Positions 35,807-45,242 are shown, counted from the stretch's first letter. The stretch is 64,000 nucleotides of DNA from Desulfonatronum thioautotrophicum (GCF_000934745.1 NZ_KN882168.1:1-64000); one strand, 5' to 3'. Made by a program: numbers and translations. Notes: generated from the letters alone by a model not told the origin.

Positions 35807-37051
35807 ATGAACAATGAAAAGGGAACAATTTATGGAGATCCACTTGTTACATCTCAAGTGACTTCTTCAGCAGAAAGCATCAGCACAATTTTGAATTCGT
35901 TTAGCAAGGATAATGTTTGTATACCAGAATATCAAAGAGACTCAGATCAATGGTCAGATGAGAAAAAAAGTTTATTTATTGATTCAATAATGAATAATCT
36001 GACAGTACCTAGTTTTATATATGCACATTCAAACGACAAAAAAAATAAATCATGGACTAATATTTTAGAGGTTGTTGACGGTCAACAGAGATTAATTTTA
36101 CTTAACGATTTCTACCTTGATCAATTCAAAATCTTACCATCAGGAACCATGGACTATATATCCCCAAATGCATTACATTACGCAAACAAAAAATTTTCAG
36201 AACTTCCAGAGATGTTTAAGGAATTATTTGAAAACTATAAAATTACAATTATATATCTACCTGAGTGCATGACTGAATCTGTCAAGCTTGAAACATTCAG
36301 AAGACTGAATCAACAACCATTCACCCTTAGCGCGCAAGATATTCGATTATCACAGTATGCTTACTCAAAAATAAGTAATTTTATAAGAATCAGCGGAATT
36401 TCTGATCTTAACAAGCACGGTAGCAAAAGAATGTTGGAATACGCAAAGAAATATAATATTGAATGGCCATGGGTAAATGACAACGAAAAAGAAGGATGGA
36501 TTGAATGGTGGAATAAAAAGAAAACTAGCATTGGCCAAAAGGCATCAGAGATGGTGTTATGGTATATTATAGGATTATATCACAGCGAAATAAACAATAT
36601 ACTATCAGACCATAATCATTTAGCAAAAAACTTGAATATGTCATTTATCAATTCAATAGATAATGTTGCAGACATTGCATTAGCACAACTAAATTATGAA
36701 GAAAAAAGTGCAATGCCAACAACATTATGCACGATAGATGATATTGAAAACAACTTATTTCCAAAGTTTATGAAATGGCATAATTATTTTTATGTTAATT
36801 TTCCATCAACATTTAATGTACAGAGGTATCGGTTGATTAGCTTTATATTTTCAGCTTTGCACAATTATGAACCATTTATGTTACAACAAAAGCATAATGA
36901 AATGATAGACAAACTGATTTCTAAACCGAGAGAAACAAGTATAGAACTAGGTATTAATTATCCAGAGACTAAAGGAAAATGGAGTAGCAACAAGGGACTT
37001 CATCAACAAATCAAAAGTATTCATTCAATGGTTTTAAAAATTATGGGTTGA
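35807..37051 (+). CDS. DUF262 domain protein (GmrS-like N-terminal nuclease/NTPase family)
   Basis: 414 aa with the DUF262 ParB-like core: IPEYQRDSDQW at residues 39-49, LFIDSIMNNLTVPSFIY, EVVDGQQRL at 88-96 and RRLNQQPFTLSAQDIRLSQY. GmrSD-type type IV enzymes fuse DUF262 to a DUF1524 HNH-like nuclease. Here the DUF262 protein ends without a nuclease, and an HNH gene follows 21 bp later in the same frame. AT-rich codons and the terminator/promoter set show a self-contained acquired unit. A role in restriction of modified DNA is likely from the family. Confidence 0.82.
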   Translation: MNNEKGTIYGDPLVTSQVTSSAESISTILNSFSKDNVCIPEYQRDSDQWSDEKKSLFIDSIMNNLTVPSFIYAHSNDKKNKSWTNILEVVDGQQRLILLNDFYLDQFKILPSGTMDYISPNALHYANKKFSELPEMFKELFENYKITIIYLPECMTESVKLETFRRLNQQPFTLSAQDIRLSQYAYSKISNFIRISGISDLNKHGSKRMLEYAKKYNIEWPWVNDNEKEGWIEWWNKKKTSIGQKASEMVLWYIIGLYHSEINNILSDHNHLAKNLNMSFINSIDNVADIALAQLNYEEKSAMPTTLCTIDDIENNLFPKFMKWHNYFYVNFPSTFNVQRYRLISFIFSALHNYEPFMLQQKHNEMIDKLISKPRETSIELGINYPETKGKWSSNKGLHQQIKSIHSMVLKIMG

Positions 37052-37072
37052 ATAAATAATAAGCCTCAAAAT

Positions 37073-37339
37073 TTGATTGATTGTAATCCAGGTAGCAGGG
37101 TATTCCCTGCTACCTGGAAAAATGCATACTGGCGTTGTGTTGGGGCTGTAAGCAACGGGTACCGTTGCCCTATTTGCAATAAAATATTTTCCGGAAATAA
37201 AGGTTTTAAAAAGCTTGAAGCAGACCACATTTTTCCATATGTTCTAGATAATCAAGGAACAACTTGGAATAATATGATTCTATTATGCAAAAAATGCAAT
37301 TTAAAAAAATGGAAATTCAATAATTGTAAATTTTCATAA
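37073..37339 (+). CDS. Small HNH endonuclease paired with DUF262
   Basis: 88 aa, starting at a TTG (37073), the only usable start after the upstream TGA. Zinc-linked HNH core: C32-x2-C35 (YRCPICNK), EADHIFPYVLDNQGTTWNNM with D51-H52 and N67, then LLCKKCNLKK with C72-x2-C75. The product would be the DNA-cutting subunit acting with the DUF262 protein. Unusually, a perfect 13-bp hairpin lies within codons 6-15, and the frame is the same as that of the upstream gene across one TGA. Confidence 0.8.
   Translation: MIDCNPGSRVFPATWKNAYWRCVGAVSNGYRCPICNKIFSGNKGFKKLEADHIFPYVLDNQGTTWNNMILLCKKCNLKKWKFNNCKFS
37088..37117. promoter_or_regulatory. Perfect 13-bp hairpin at the start of the HNH gene
   Basis: Arms CCAGGTAGCAGGG (37088-37100) and CCCTGCTACCTGG (37105-37117) around a TATT loop. 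It is GC-rich in an AT-rich gene and lies within its first codons. It could block or couple translation or bind a protein; there is no T-run, so it is not a standard terminator. Confidence 0.6.
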
Positions 37340-37767
37340 GTTTTGCATAATAAATATAATTATTTTCAGCGCATAACCAATATAAGCATTTATCCTCATC
37401 AAAGTATTAAATTCCAATTTTGCTTCGAGGCACTGATCAAGTATAAATTAACTTAAAACATGATGGATAATTGAACTGCTAGCAATCAAATATCTCGACT
37501 TTGTTAGATAGTAATAAGACGCTGTAATTTATCAAAATATATATAATTTAGCGGCATTTTTTCAGCAACTTATTTTGGAAAAACAAAGTAATCTTAGCCT
37601 TTGCCTCCTCCCCTGCATCCACCCCTCGCTGATTGGGCAGGGGAAAGCCCGTGTTGGGTGCGGGGAGGGCAATGAATAAATATTCAATAAATAGCTTAAA
37701 GACATTTTCAAAATATTGAATTAAAAATTTATTTGAGCTGTAACCATATATTATATATATAAAAGTC
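37340..37767. other. AT-rich gap with one GC-rich hairpin
   Basis: No gene seen. At about 37604-37668 a GC-rich block contains an imperfect stem (CCTCCCCTGCATCCA paired with TGGGTGCGGGGAGG) around GGGCAGGGGAAAGCCC, standing out in AT-rich DNA like a REP or transplanted intergenic element. Confidence 0.4.
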
Positions 37768-37807
37768 TTGACATTACATCTTTTAAGGCTTAACATGCAT
37801 TCATGTT
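37768..37807 (+). promoter_or_regulatory. Promoter with palindromic operator for the RHH/coiled-coil gene
   Basis: TTGACA at 37768-37773, a 17-nt spacer, TAACAT at 37791-37796. The palindrome AACATG-CATT-CATGTT (37792-37807) overlaps the -10 box, as expected for negative autoregulation by a DNA-binding product. Confidence 0.6.
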
Positions 37808-37863
37808 GATCAAGTAATCATTGTCAACCCATTGTAATCATAACATAAACATAAGGTATACAT

Positions 37864-38631
37864 ATGGAACAAGAAAAAAAAGAAAATTGGTCAGTTCGTG
37901 TTTCTGGTGATATAAAAAATCGGTTGTCAGCTTTACGACAAAATTTTGAATCAGGCGAGGCATTTATTAGACACGCTCTAGAAGCCCTGGACATTGCTGA
38001 GCAAGGAAAAACAAGCATTGATTTTCCTGTCCGTGGACGTGCTGAAGTTTTAACTTTTGCAAAAACTGCACAATCAATGGTTGATCAGATGCAGGCACTT
38101 GTTACAATCACAGAAGCGCAACGAGAACAGGCTAAAACTGAAATATTAGAAATTAAATCTGAAACTGATAAAAAAATTGCAGCATTTGCAGCAGAAATTA
38201 GTCACCAAAAAACAGCTTTTGCTGAACAAAATAAAGTTATTGCTGATTTGCAAAAGCAGAATTTTGATCTTGAAAATTCATTGAAGACGTCGATTGAACA
38301 TGCAGAGAGTATTGAAGAGTTAAAAGCTGTCTGGAAAGAAAAAGAAAGTGAACTAAATACAAAAATTGCTGAACTTAATTCTGAGGCTAATCGCAGCAAA
38401 GAGCTTGAAAAAGAAATTTTTTCTTTAAAAGAAAAATTTTTAGATGCTGTACACAAACAACAACTTGCTGAACAAAAAGCAACATTGATTGAAAAGATAT
38501 ATAGAGTCAATAACTTCGTGAATAGAAATGTACAAAAAGAAAACAATGTGGTTGGTGAAGACATGAATGAGAAATTGTATAATGAGAAGCAAGAGAGAGC
38601 GAAAACAAGATATGGAGAGAATAGAAAATAG
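37864..38631 (+). CDS. KfrA-like DNA-binding coiled-coil protein (N-terminal ribbon-helix-helix)
   Basis: 255 aa. Residues 8-50 look like a ribbon-helix-helix (NWSVRVSGDIKNRLSALRQN, then ESGEAFIRHALEALD). From about 75 to 215 it is an uninterrupted coiled coil (Lys/Glu/Ala/Gln-rich heptads such as KTEILEIKSETDKKIAAFAA), ending in a polar tail. Plasmid KfrA proteins share this plan, with a DNA-binding head, long coil and self-repression, but with a different head. The palindrome over its promoter supports autoregulation. AT-rich and stand-alone; a segregation or silencing role is possible, unproven. Confidence 0.55.
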   Translation: MEQEKKENWSVRVSGDIKNRLSALRQNFESGEAFIRHALEALDIAEQGKTSIDFPVRGRAEVLTFAKTAQSMVDQMQALVTITEAQREQAKTEILEIKSETDKKIAAFAAEISHQKTAFAEQNKVIADLQKQNFDLENSLKTSIEHAESIEELKAVWKEKESELNTKIAELNSEANRSKELEKEIFSLKEKFLDAVHKQQLAEQKATLIEKIYRVNNFVNRNVQKENNVVGEDMNEKLYNEKQERAKTRYGENRK

Positions 38632-39764
38632 CCACTTATTTATTGACTGTATAAACTTGTATATAGAGCTAACCGTCAAAATTTGCCAATATTTTATTAG
38701 ATGAATAATCATGTTAAGTGGCAATATGCTTCAAAAACATCCTTCTGTTTTTTATGTTCAATTCCCACTCAATGAGATCAAATTCACCAACCGACAATTA
38801 ATTTGAAACTAAAAAATTTTGCCCCTTAGATCAAATGATCAGTGTATTTTGCTTATGATGTAGACAAAAAATATAAAAACATTTAACCATTTTTTTCCTT
38901 ACAATAAAGCGATTTTTTTTTATAACTATAACCTTGTTTTGATAAAAGTAAAAAAATATTTTTAAATTCTTTTTTTGCAAAATATAAATTTAGAGAAATA
39001 TTACATGCCGCTAAATATAGTTCATATGGTTAAGTTATTAGGAAAAAAAGAAGGTAGAATTTTTTTTTGAGATACCTAAAGGCGAAGCAGGTTGAAAAAA
39101 TCGTTTGGAGCGGACCGGGTTGCTGATCAGCTATGCCAAAGCTTAGGAATTGATCCGGACGCACATTTTGTGAGGAAGAAGCTGGTCGACCAGGCGCGTG
39201 GTGGGCTTATCTTAGCGGTCTTTGATACAGTGCATCCAGCACATGGTGAAGTGGGTCCACCCCGGCGAGGACCAACACTCGCTTCGCGCCGGGCCTAAAC
39301 GCTTCGCAGCGAAGCATGGTGGACTTAGACGGTCACGGCATGAGGAGCGGCCAAAGCCTCATACACCCCAACTCCCAGAACCACCTCCTCCCTGCCCTAG
39401 CCAGGCCCAATTTTCGCACCCGGCTCCCGCCAAAGACACCCGCTGCTCAACGGGAGGCTGGAGTTGAATATGGTCAGCAGATGGGGGACATGGAGAACAT
39501 GGGATGACTTGGGCTGGGTTGACTGGACCTTCGAGTCAGAATAACGGGGATAAATCATCTACTCAGTGTGGAGTTTTTTTCTCTCCAGACAGCAAAAACC
39601 ACTTCAATCTTAATTCACGCTATGGGTAGAAAATTACAGCTCGCTTTTGTTTGGCCTCAAGGAACAAAATATGGTGCAAAATATTTTTATATGTATTTTT
39701 TATTAAATTCTTTCAATAACTTAACAAATAAATATGACAGAGACCCCCGGCACCAAAGAAAATC
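38632..39764. other. Gene-poor stretch
   Basis: AT-rich to about 39070, then a GC-rich block. A 68-codon open frame at 39092-39298 (FGADRVADQLCQSLGIDPDA) may be a scrap of a lost gene but has no recognised homology. A CGCTTCGCAGCGAAGC hairpin lies at about 39299-39314. No other gene seen. Confidence 0.5.
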
Positions 39765-39797
39765 AAGGGTTTACAGTAAAAGCTGTAAACCCTTTTT
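39765..39797 (+). terminator. Rho-independent terminator
   Basis: AAGGGTTTACAG / CTGTAAACCCTT stem with TAAAAG loop and T-rich tail. No intact gene ends just before it; 39798-40116 also holds no gene that I can see. Confidence 0.75.
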
Positions 39798-40116
39798 CTT
39801 TTTTTCGTCCAAGGAAAAGAAACCAATTCTTTTTCCTCAGGGCAATCTCACCCGACTTCATTGCGCGACGGCGAACAACTATTTGCAACTATTACCGGAA
39901 TTTCACCGTCCCCAAGTCCGACGGATTCTCAGTGCTCACAAATCTCTGGCTTTAAAGATGGCCCGCGGAGCAAAGAAACGTTGTTCCTCCCGAAAAAAGA
40001 ACGACGAATCGGGAACACCAAATAAATGCTGCAAAGGTCGCGTGCATTGGGAAAAATTGTGTTCCCAAGATCCTTGACCGCTGAACCATTAGCCTCAAAA
40101 CAACCCGGCAACCCAA

Positions 40117-40623
40117 ATGCGTTTCAACCACATTCCAGGCGTAACGGTCACGGCTGACTTTGCCGTGGAGAACGGACAGCGGTACCGCTACCGACTGGAC
40201 GTCATGCTGGAGAACCCCTCCACCACCAACGATACCGCCTGCGTGATCATGATGAATCCGAGCTACGCCTGCATCGAGCATGCGGACAAGTCGGTCCAGT
40301 TCATGGAGCGCGTCGTCTTTCTCAAAGGCCTGCCGGAGTTTGCCGATGTGGGACGGCTGATCGTGGTCAACCAGTTCGCCAGGATTCAGACCAGGGAATT
40401 TCAAGGCCTTCCCCAGGACATCGGTTCGGGCAACAACGCGGCAATTCAGACGGCTTTTGCGGAATCGGACATAATCATCGTGGCCTGGGGCTGCGCCAAC
40501 CCGTTTCGTGACCGGATGCGTTTTGTCCTGGATCTTTTGGCGACCATGCCGGGCAAGCGCCTATACCGGACCAGCAAGCATCCCTCGCGGGGTAAATATG
40601 CGGGCTTTATCCTGCCCTGGTGA
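40117..40623 (+). CDS. DUF1643 domain protein
   Basis: 168 aa matching DUF1643 through VIMMNPSYACIEHADKSVQF, DVGRLIVVNQFARIQTREF, IIIVAWGCANPFRDRM and the final YRTSKHPSRGK. The family is small, soluble, of unknown reaction, and often found in accessory regions with phage- or DNA-related genes. The stop overlaps the next gene's possible GTG (GTGA), so the two are probably translated together. Confidence 0.8.
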   Translation: MRFNHIPGVTVTADFAVENGQRYRYRLDVMLENPSTTNDTACVIMMNPSYACIEHADKSVQFMERVVFLKGLPEFADVGRLIVVNQFARIQTREFQGLPQDIGSGNNAAIQTAFAESDIIIVAWGCANPFRDRMRFVLDLLATMPGKRLYRTSKHPSRGKYAGFILPW

Positions 40624-40628
40624 CATCC

Positions 40629-41717
40629 ATGCCAACCATTCGCAAGATATCCGCTGACGACTGGCCGGCCTTGCAGGCCATGGCCCGGCGCTCGTTTCCC
40701 GCCCCCCAGGGCAGGTTTATCCGCCCCACCGAGGAAGGATTCATGGCCCTCGTGGAGAACACGCCTGCCGCTGCCGTCTTCTTGCGAACGTTCCCCCTTC
40801 GTGACGGTCGCCGGGTTGGCTACATCGCCTGGCTGTTCACCGATCCCGCGTTCCAGGGCCAAGGGCTGGCCAAAAGCCTGATCGCCGCCTCCGTTGCCCG
40901 CCTGGAGGAGGTAAACTGCCGGCACATCCTGACCGACATCGAAGGCCACAACACGGCCTCCGCGTATTCTTTTGCCGGCAACGGATTCCGACGCATTGGC
41001 TTTGCCGACCAGTGGCGGATTGTTGGGCCGGCCAACCTGCCCCGTCTTTGGATGAGAACCGTTGATCCGGGTCATTTCATCTGGATGCGGGACGCGATCC
41101 CGGTAATGCCCCGACCAGGCCTGCAACGCCTGAGTGCCTTCGGGCTCAACTGGCTCTTCGCCCTGATCGCCGTGCTTTTTGGCTCGGGCCTGCTGTCTTT
41201 CAACATGGCCTTAAGTCAGCCTTCGGGCTTGGAGGCCCTGGCCCTGCTCCTGGGCGTCGTGCTGGTGTTCGGCGTCCGGGAGGCGACCATGCGCATGACG
41301 GCCAAGGCCAAAGGCTGGCCTCTGGAATACCGAATATGGGATTCGGCGTTCATCTTCGCCCTGCCCGTTGCCGTGCTCTTCGGCCAGCTTTTCCCGTTGC
41401 CCGGGGGACTATATCCCCGGCAGGACAGGTGGCGCTATCCAGATGCCCTGCCCGCGCTGGGCCTTGCCGCCGTTGCCGGCACCGCATCCGTCATGGCTCT
41501 GGTTGCGCTGGCTTTGGCTGTCTCCGGAATGCAAGTCGGCGGTTTTGCGCAGGCATTGGCCGGCGCCCTGCTGTTCATTGGAAAGCCCATGCTGTTGTTC
41601 GATTCCATCCTGGCCTTCCCCCCCTTCTCCTGTTTCAATGCCCGGCGCATCTTCGATCTGCATCGCGGACTCTGGGCTGGGTTTGCGGTTCTTGGGGCAA
41701 TTCTGTTTCTGTGTTGA
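40629..41717 (+). CDS. GNAT acetyltransferase fused to a membrane domain resembling an inactive site-2 protease
   Basis: 362 aa from the ATG at 40629 (a GTG at 40620 is also in frame). Residues 1-150: GNAT fold with the acetyl-CoA loop FQGQGLAKSLIAAS and ILTDIEGHNTASAYSFAGNG. Residues ~165-362: at least five hydrophobic segments. The order resembles M50 proteases, but the zinc motif HExxH is replaced by REATM (FGVREATMRMTAKAKGW) and the DG motif by FPPFSCFNARRIFD. It is thus probably non-catalytic. It may acetylate a membrane-associated substrate (inference). It follows DUF1643 directly. Confidence 0.65.
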   Translation: MPTIRKISADDWPALQAMARRSFPAPQGRFIRPTEEGFMALVENTPAAAVFLRTFPLRDGRRVGYIAWLFTDPAFQGQGLAKSLIAASVARLEEVNCRHILTDIEGHNTASAYSFAGNGFRRIGFADQWRIVGPANLPRLWMRTVDPGHFIWMRDAIPVMPRPGLQRLSAFGLNWLFALIAVLFGSGLLSFNMALSQPSGLEALALLLGVVLVFGVREATMRMTAKAKGWPLEYRIWDSAFIFALPVAVLFGQLFPLPGGLYPRQDRWRYPDALPALGLAAVAGTASVMALVALALAVSGMQVGGFAQALAGALLFIGKPMLLFDSILAFPPFSCFNARRIFDLHRGLWAGFAVLGAILFLC

Positions 41718-42072
41718 TTGCAAGGATGTGCCAGAGTAAGTGTTGTCCTTTGTAGCATCGATGTCGACGGAGTCGAAAAAAAAATTGCATCGGCTACGTG
41801 GACCGGATACGGATTTCAAGGACGCCGTCCGCACCGTCGTTTCTTTTGGCGAGAAATCGCGACACCATGACTTGCATCACCCGAGGCATCACCTGAGGCA
41901 TTGCCCAAGCTTTTTACGGTGGGGTTTCGGAACATATTCAAGGCAAGGTGTATGGTTTCTGGATGAAAATCTGGGTGCGATTGCACGGCGGCACATGGCC
42001 GGTATGGTGACAGACCATAGGCAAGGCTACGGGCTTATTGAATATTGCAACCATTCTTATCGAATAAATGAC

Positions 42073-42852
42073 ATGGAAGTATTGAATATGGCACATGACC
42101 TCGGTGAACAATGCGGAAATTGCAGCCTTTTCTTCCCCGACAGCGACGGACCGACTGAATATGGAATCTGTATAAACGACCCGGCGTTTGCTCCCTATGA
42201 GGACGATATCTTTGAACTACGATTCGACAGATGTCGGGAGTTGATCAAGGCTAAACGTTTCCCATTGACCCGCGAGATCTGTGAAAAATTCGAACCAATC
42301 GAATTCGTGGAAATCACCACAGGAGATGGATCAACAGAGCCATTAGAGCTAACGACAGTCTTGGAGGCTACGCATGGAGCAGAATTCCACATGGCCTTCG
42401 ACCAAAATGGTGACATCTGGCTCAACGGCCTCAGAACTCCCCTTCAGTCCCATATCGACCAGTTACATGCTCCCAAAACGAAGGAATCTGCCCTGAACTG
42501 CCTGAGCCTCCTCGCATCCAAGGGCAACGAACAGGCCACGACAGCCCTGCTGGATTTTTTCGAACGTCTTGGCCCGCCAAGGACATTGCCCCAGGTGCAT
42601 TTCAAGATGAATTTGTTGCGGAAATTGCTTGGTTGCAACACTCAGAGATTCTTGGAATTGCTTCTGACCGACCTGGAAACGACCCCCTCCAACAACACCA
42701 CGCGGCAATGGATCACGGCAATCATCAAGCACCTTCCCCGCTTTGCAAAGGAGGACGTTGAAATACGCTTGAACGGCATGATCCGAAGGAATGTGTTTTC
42801 TCACCGCCTGCGCCGACGCATAGAAGACTTGTTGGACGATGCCTGGGAATGA
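42073..42852 (+). CDS. Unknown protein with Cys-rich N-terminus and helical repeats
   Basis: 259 aa from the ATG at 42073; an open frame extends back to 41740, but its sequence there looks non-coding. Near the start: CGNCSLFF, GICIND and DRCRELIK, four spaced cysteines likely to bind zinc. The second half is alpha-helical with HEAT-like spacing (SALNCLSLLASKGNEQATTA; RFLELLLTDLETTPSNNTTR). No membrane segment. No operon partner: 243 bp of apparently empty sequence follow before the convergent AEC gene. Function unknown. Confidence 0.55.
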   Translation: MEVLNMAHDLGEQCGNCSLFFPDSDGPTEYGICINDPAFAPYEDDIFELRFDRCRELIKAKRFPLTREICEKFEPIEFVEITTGDGSTEPLELTTVLEATHGAEFHMAFDQNGDIWLNGLRTPLQSHIDQLHAPKTKESALNCLSLLASKGNEQATTALLDFFERLGPPRTLPQVHFKMNLLRKLLGCNTQRFLELLLTDLETTPSNNTTRQWITAIIKHLPRFAKEDVEIRLNGMIRRNVFSHRLRRRIEDLLDDAWE

Positions 42853-43095
42853 AGCCGAGGCAATTGGTTTTCAATATCATGTACATATGGTTGCTGGTTC
42901 TTGGCTCTTGTCTCCTCATGAAGTCTTCGCATTTCGCCACCACGTCGCATTGATGCGAATAATGTTGTCTTCCTGATAGCCGGAGTCGATATTGATTCCT
43001 CTTCGTTACACCCCTTGTTCATGCGGCATTGAAGATTTTTTGGCTCACTTCATCTTTCCGGCTATTACAGTCAATCTTGCCGGCCTCGCCGTATT

Positions 43096-44013
43096 CTAAA
43101 GATGCACAAAACGCAACAATACGGGCATGGTTATGAAGGCGGCTATGGTCTGGATGGTGATGATTTCAGCGATTAATTTGTGGTCACCACCCAATTGCCT
43201 GGCCAAAATATAGGCCGCCGGTCCGCACGGCAAGGATGCAAAAATCACAATTACATATCTGCTTGTTGCATCCACCCCCATCATCCACCCCATCAGCGCC
43301 GCCAAAAGGGGTAGAATGGCCAGTTTGATTGTACTGGCCACACCGACTGTCCAAACACTGCTCATCATTCCTTGGAAAACCAATCCCGCGCCTACGGACA
43401 TAAGGCCGAGGCCGAGCGAAGCTTGGCTCATGATGACCATAAATTCCATCAAGCCGAATTCCAGGGGGACGTTCAACAGATTGGCCGCAATGCCCAGCAG
43501 GCATGCCAGTATCAGAGGATTGCAAAGCAGGGCGCTGGATAAGCTGGTCCACCCCTTGAAACCGTTTATTCCGTATCTGGAAACAATGCAGACACTGAAC
43601 AGGTTGGTCAAAGGGACCAACACGGCAATAACCATTGCCGACAGGATGAGGCCTTGGTCGCCAAAGAGGACAAAAGCCGCGGAAATGCCCACATACGTAT
43701 TGAGCCGCAGCGATCCCTGGTACAAAGATGAAAAGGCAGGCCCCGAAAGAGACAACCAAGGCCGTACAAAAAGCATGAGCACCGTGACAATACTTATGGT
43801 GAGCACAATGGCCAGGGTTATGGGCAGGACCTCAATGTCGGCAAAAGGTGCTCGATACGTGTTGATGAAGAGAAGGGCTGGAAAAAAGACATAGTACGTT
43901 ATCTTTTCTGCTGCCGGCCAGAAGGATGTTCCGGGAAAGTCTTTTTGTTTGAATACCCATCCCAGAAGTATAAGCAGGAATATCGGCGTCAGCGCCGTGA
44001 CGACTTGAAACAT
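43096..44013 (-). CDS. AEC (auxin efflux carrier) family transporter
   Basis: 305 aa from the ATG at 44013 (open to 44070). Ten hydrophobic segments in two sets of five, starting TALTPIFLLILLGWVFKQ. Conserved family turns: YYVFFPALLFINTYR, the LRLNTYVGISAAFVLFGDQG loop and LPCGPAAYILARQLGG. Bacterial AEC proteins move small organic acids (malate, malonate) across the inner membrane; the substrate here is unknown. Complete and GC-moderate; it probably belongs to the core genome. Confidence 0.85.
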   Translation of the reverse strand: MFQVVTALTPIFLLILLGWVFKQKDFPGTSFWPAAEKITYYVFFPALLFINTYRAPFADIEVLPITLAIVLTISIVTVLMLFVRPWLSLSGPAFSSLYQGSLRLNTYVGISAAFVLFGDQGLILSAMVIAVLVPLTNLFSVCIVSRYGINGFKGWTSLSSALLCNPLILACLLGIAANLLNVPLEFGLMEFMVIMSQASLGLGLMSVGAGLVFQGMMSSVWTVGVASTIKLAILPLLAALMGWMMGVDATSRYVIVIFASLPCGPAAYILARQLGGDHKLIAEIITIQTIAAFITMPVLLRFVHL

Positions 44014-44261
44014 GATTGCCCCAAACGAGGATTTTTTAATGGGATGGTCTCCGGATTTTATGACCCCCACGCAACCTCGTCATCCCGCCCGAGGTCGCAG
44101 TCACAGTTTCTGAAAAATGAACACTCCACCGCGGCATGCGGACTCTTTTACGATATCTCGCATGGCTCCTGAACGTCAGGTTGGAGATATTGATGCCACA
44201 GATCGACAACCAAGGCGATCAGTTCATGGTGGCGATCAACATCCAGAAATGCGTCGGGTGT

Positions 44262-44440
44262 TCTGGAACAGCTCGCCTGCGTCCAGCATCAAGGCAAATG
44301 TACCACCCGCCAAAACTCCTCGGACCTTGGCCCGCAGCCGGTCGTCAAACGCATGTGCTCGTCGAACCCGTCCATGTCCGGGAGGAGTTGACGAAGAGTC
44401 GTCCACCAGGAGCAGGGGTGATTCCGCCGACAGACGGGCG
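44262..44440 (-). pseudogene. Scrap of the phosphorothioation-associated methyltransferase 3' end
   Basis: Contains HAFDDRLRAKVRG and LMLDAGELFQNTRRIS, matching the last residues of the genes at 48666 and 59151 plus their adjacent tail (AFDDRLRA; LDAAGLYQDTRRIG). No longer coding. The rest of 44071-44628 holds no other gene. Confidence 0.6.
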
Positions 44441-44628
44441 ATGGGGAATTGGGTCTCGATGTATGTGGGCATGGGTAGGGGGAGTTGGGGGTGACGTTCT
44501 GAGTGGTCTCGCAAAAGCCTTGATATTATTCTATTTATCGCCTGTTGTTTGTCTTTTGTTTGACTTGAAATCGAGCTGAACGTAGATTGTTAGGTGAGTC
44601 TGAATATGTGTATCCAAGGAGTCGAAAC

Positions 44629-44859
44629 ATGCAGGCCATCAGAACTATCCAGTCCGTTGAAGGCGGCAAGTTGAACATTTCCCTGCCTCCCGATTACCAG
44701 CACACCAGGGTTGAGGTGATCATTTTGCCTTTTCCGGAAGCTGGTCTTGAGTCCCAGGAAAAACCGTCCCAGGATTGGAAAAAAGACTTTCTTTCCATTT
44801 CCACATGGGATCAGGATGACGCAGTAAAGGTTGAGTCATGGAAAATCCGAGAATTCTAG
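44629..44859 (+). CDS. Antitoxin of a VapBC-type pair
   Basis: 76 aa from the ATG at 44629, preceded by aaggagtcgaaac. The N-terminus (IRTIQSVEGGKLNISLPPDY) is a DUF2281/AbrB-like antitoxin head; the tail is acidic and would wrap the toxin. Its 3' end overlaps the toxin start by 22 bp, which supports coupled translation. Regulation is probably by the antitoxin binding its own promoter, as usual for the family. Confidence 0.75.
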   Translation: MQAIRTIQSVEGGKLNISLPPDYQHTRVEVIILPFPEAGLESQEKPSQDWKKDFLSISTWDQDDAVKVESWKIREF

Positions 44860-45242
44860 TTGATACTTCGGTCATCATTGATTTTTTGCGCAAGCAATAT
44901 AAAGAAAAAACACTCTTGTGGGCGCTTAAGGAAAATAATACTTGCTTTATGTCCAGCGTCACCTATTTCGAATTGTTGGCGGGTGCCACAAATGATTCGA
45001 AACAGGATGACATCAAAAAAGTATGCAAATGGATACCAGTTCTTGACTTTGAAGAAGGCAGCGCAAGATTTGCCGCAGAAATTTATCGGGAACTGAAAAA
45101 AGATAACAATCTTGTCGAATTTCGCGATATATTTATTGCAGCTACAGCCCTTCAGCATGATTTTCCCTTGGCCTCATTGAACAACGCCCATTTCGAGAGA
45201 ATCAAAAGTCTGCACTTGCACCCATGCCCTCTTCCTTCATAA
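44838..45242 (+). CDS. vapC: VapC-type PIN-domain toxin
   Basis: 134 aa. PIN core acidic residues: D in ILVDTSVIIDF, E in SVTYFELLAGA, D in VEFRDIFIAATAL, and a C-terminal LASLNNAHFERI. PIN toxins cleave tRNA or rRNA when the antitoxin is degraded. The gene overlaps the antitoxin. AT-richer than neighbours. Just beyond it, on the other strand, mosaic fragments of the left-hand island begin. Confidence 0.88.
   Translation: MENPRILVDTSVIIDFLRKQYKEKTLLWALKENNTCFMSSVTYFELLAGATNDSKQDDIKKVCKWIPVLDFEEGSARFAAEIYRELKKDNNLVEFRDIFIAATALQHDFPLASLNNAHFERIKSLHLHPCPLPS

Noticed and set aside
37049-37117. TGA followed by a hairpin, suggesting a selenocysteine (SECIS) element
   Set aside because: The hairpin starts 36 nt after the TGA, far beyond bacterial SECIS spacing, and the loop lacks the needed features.
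39092-39298. 68-codon open frame (FGADRVADQL...)
   Set aside because: No ribosome site beyond a weak purine run, no recognisable homology, and it ends in a repeat-like hairpin; at most a gene scrap.
41740-42072. N-terminal extension of the Cys-rich 42073 gene
   Set aside because: His/Arg-rich, low-complexity reading without similarity to the rest and no ribosome site; the gene more likely starts at 42073.
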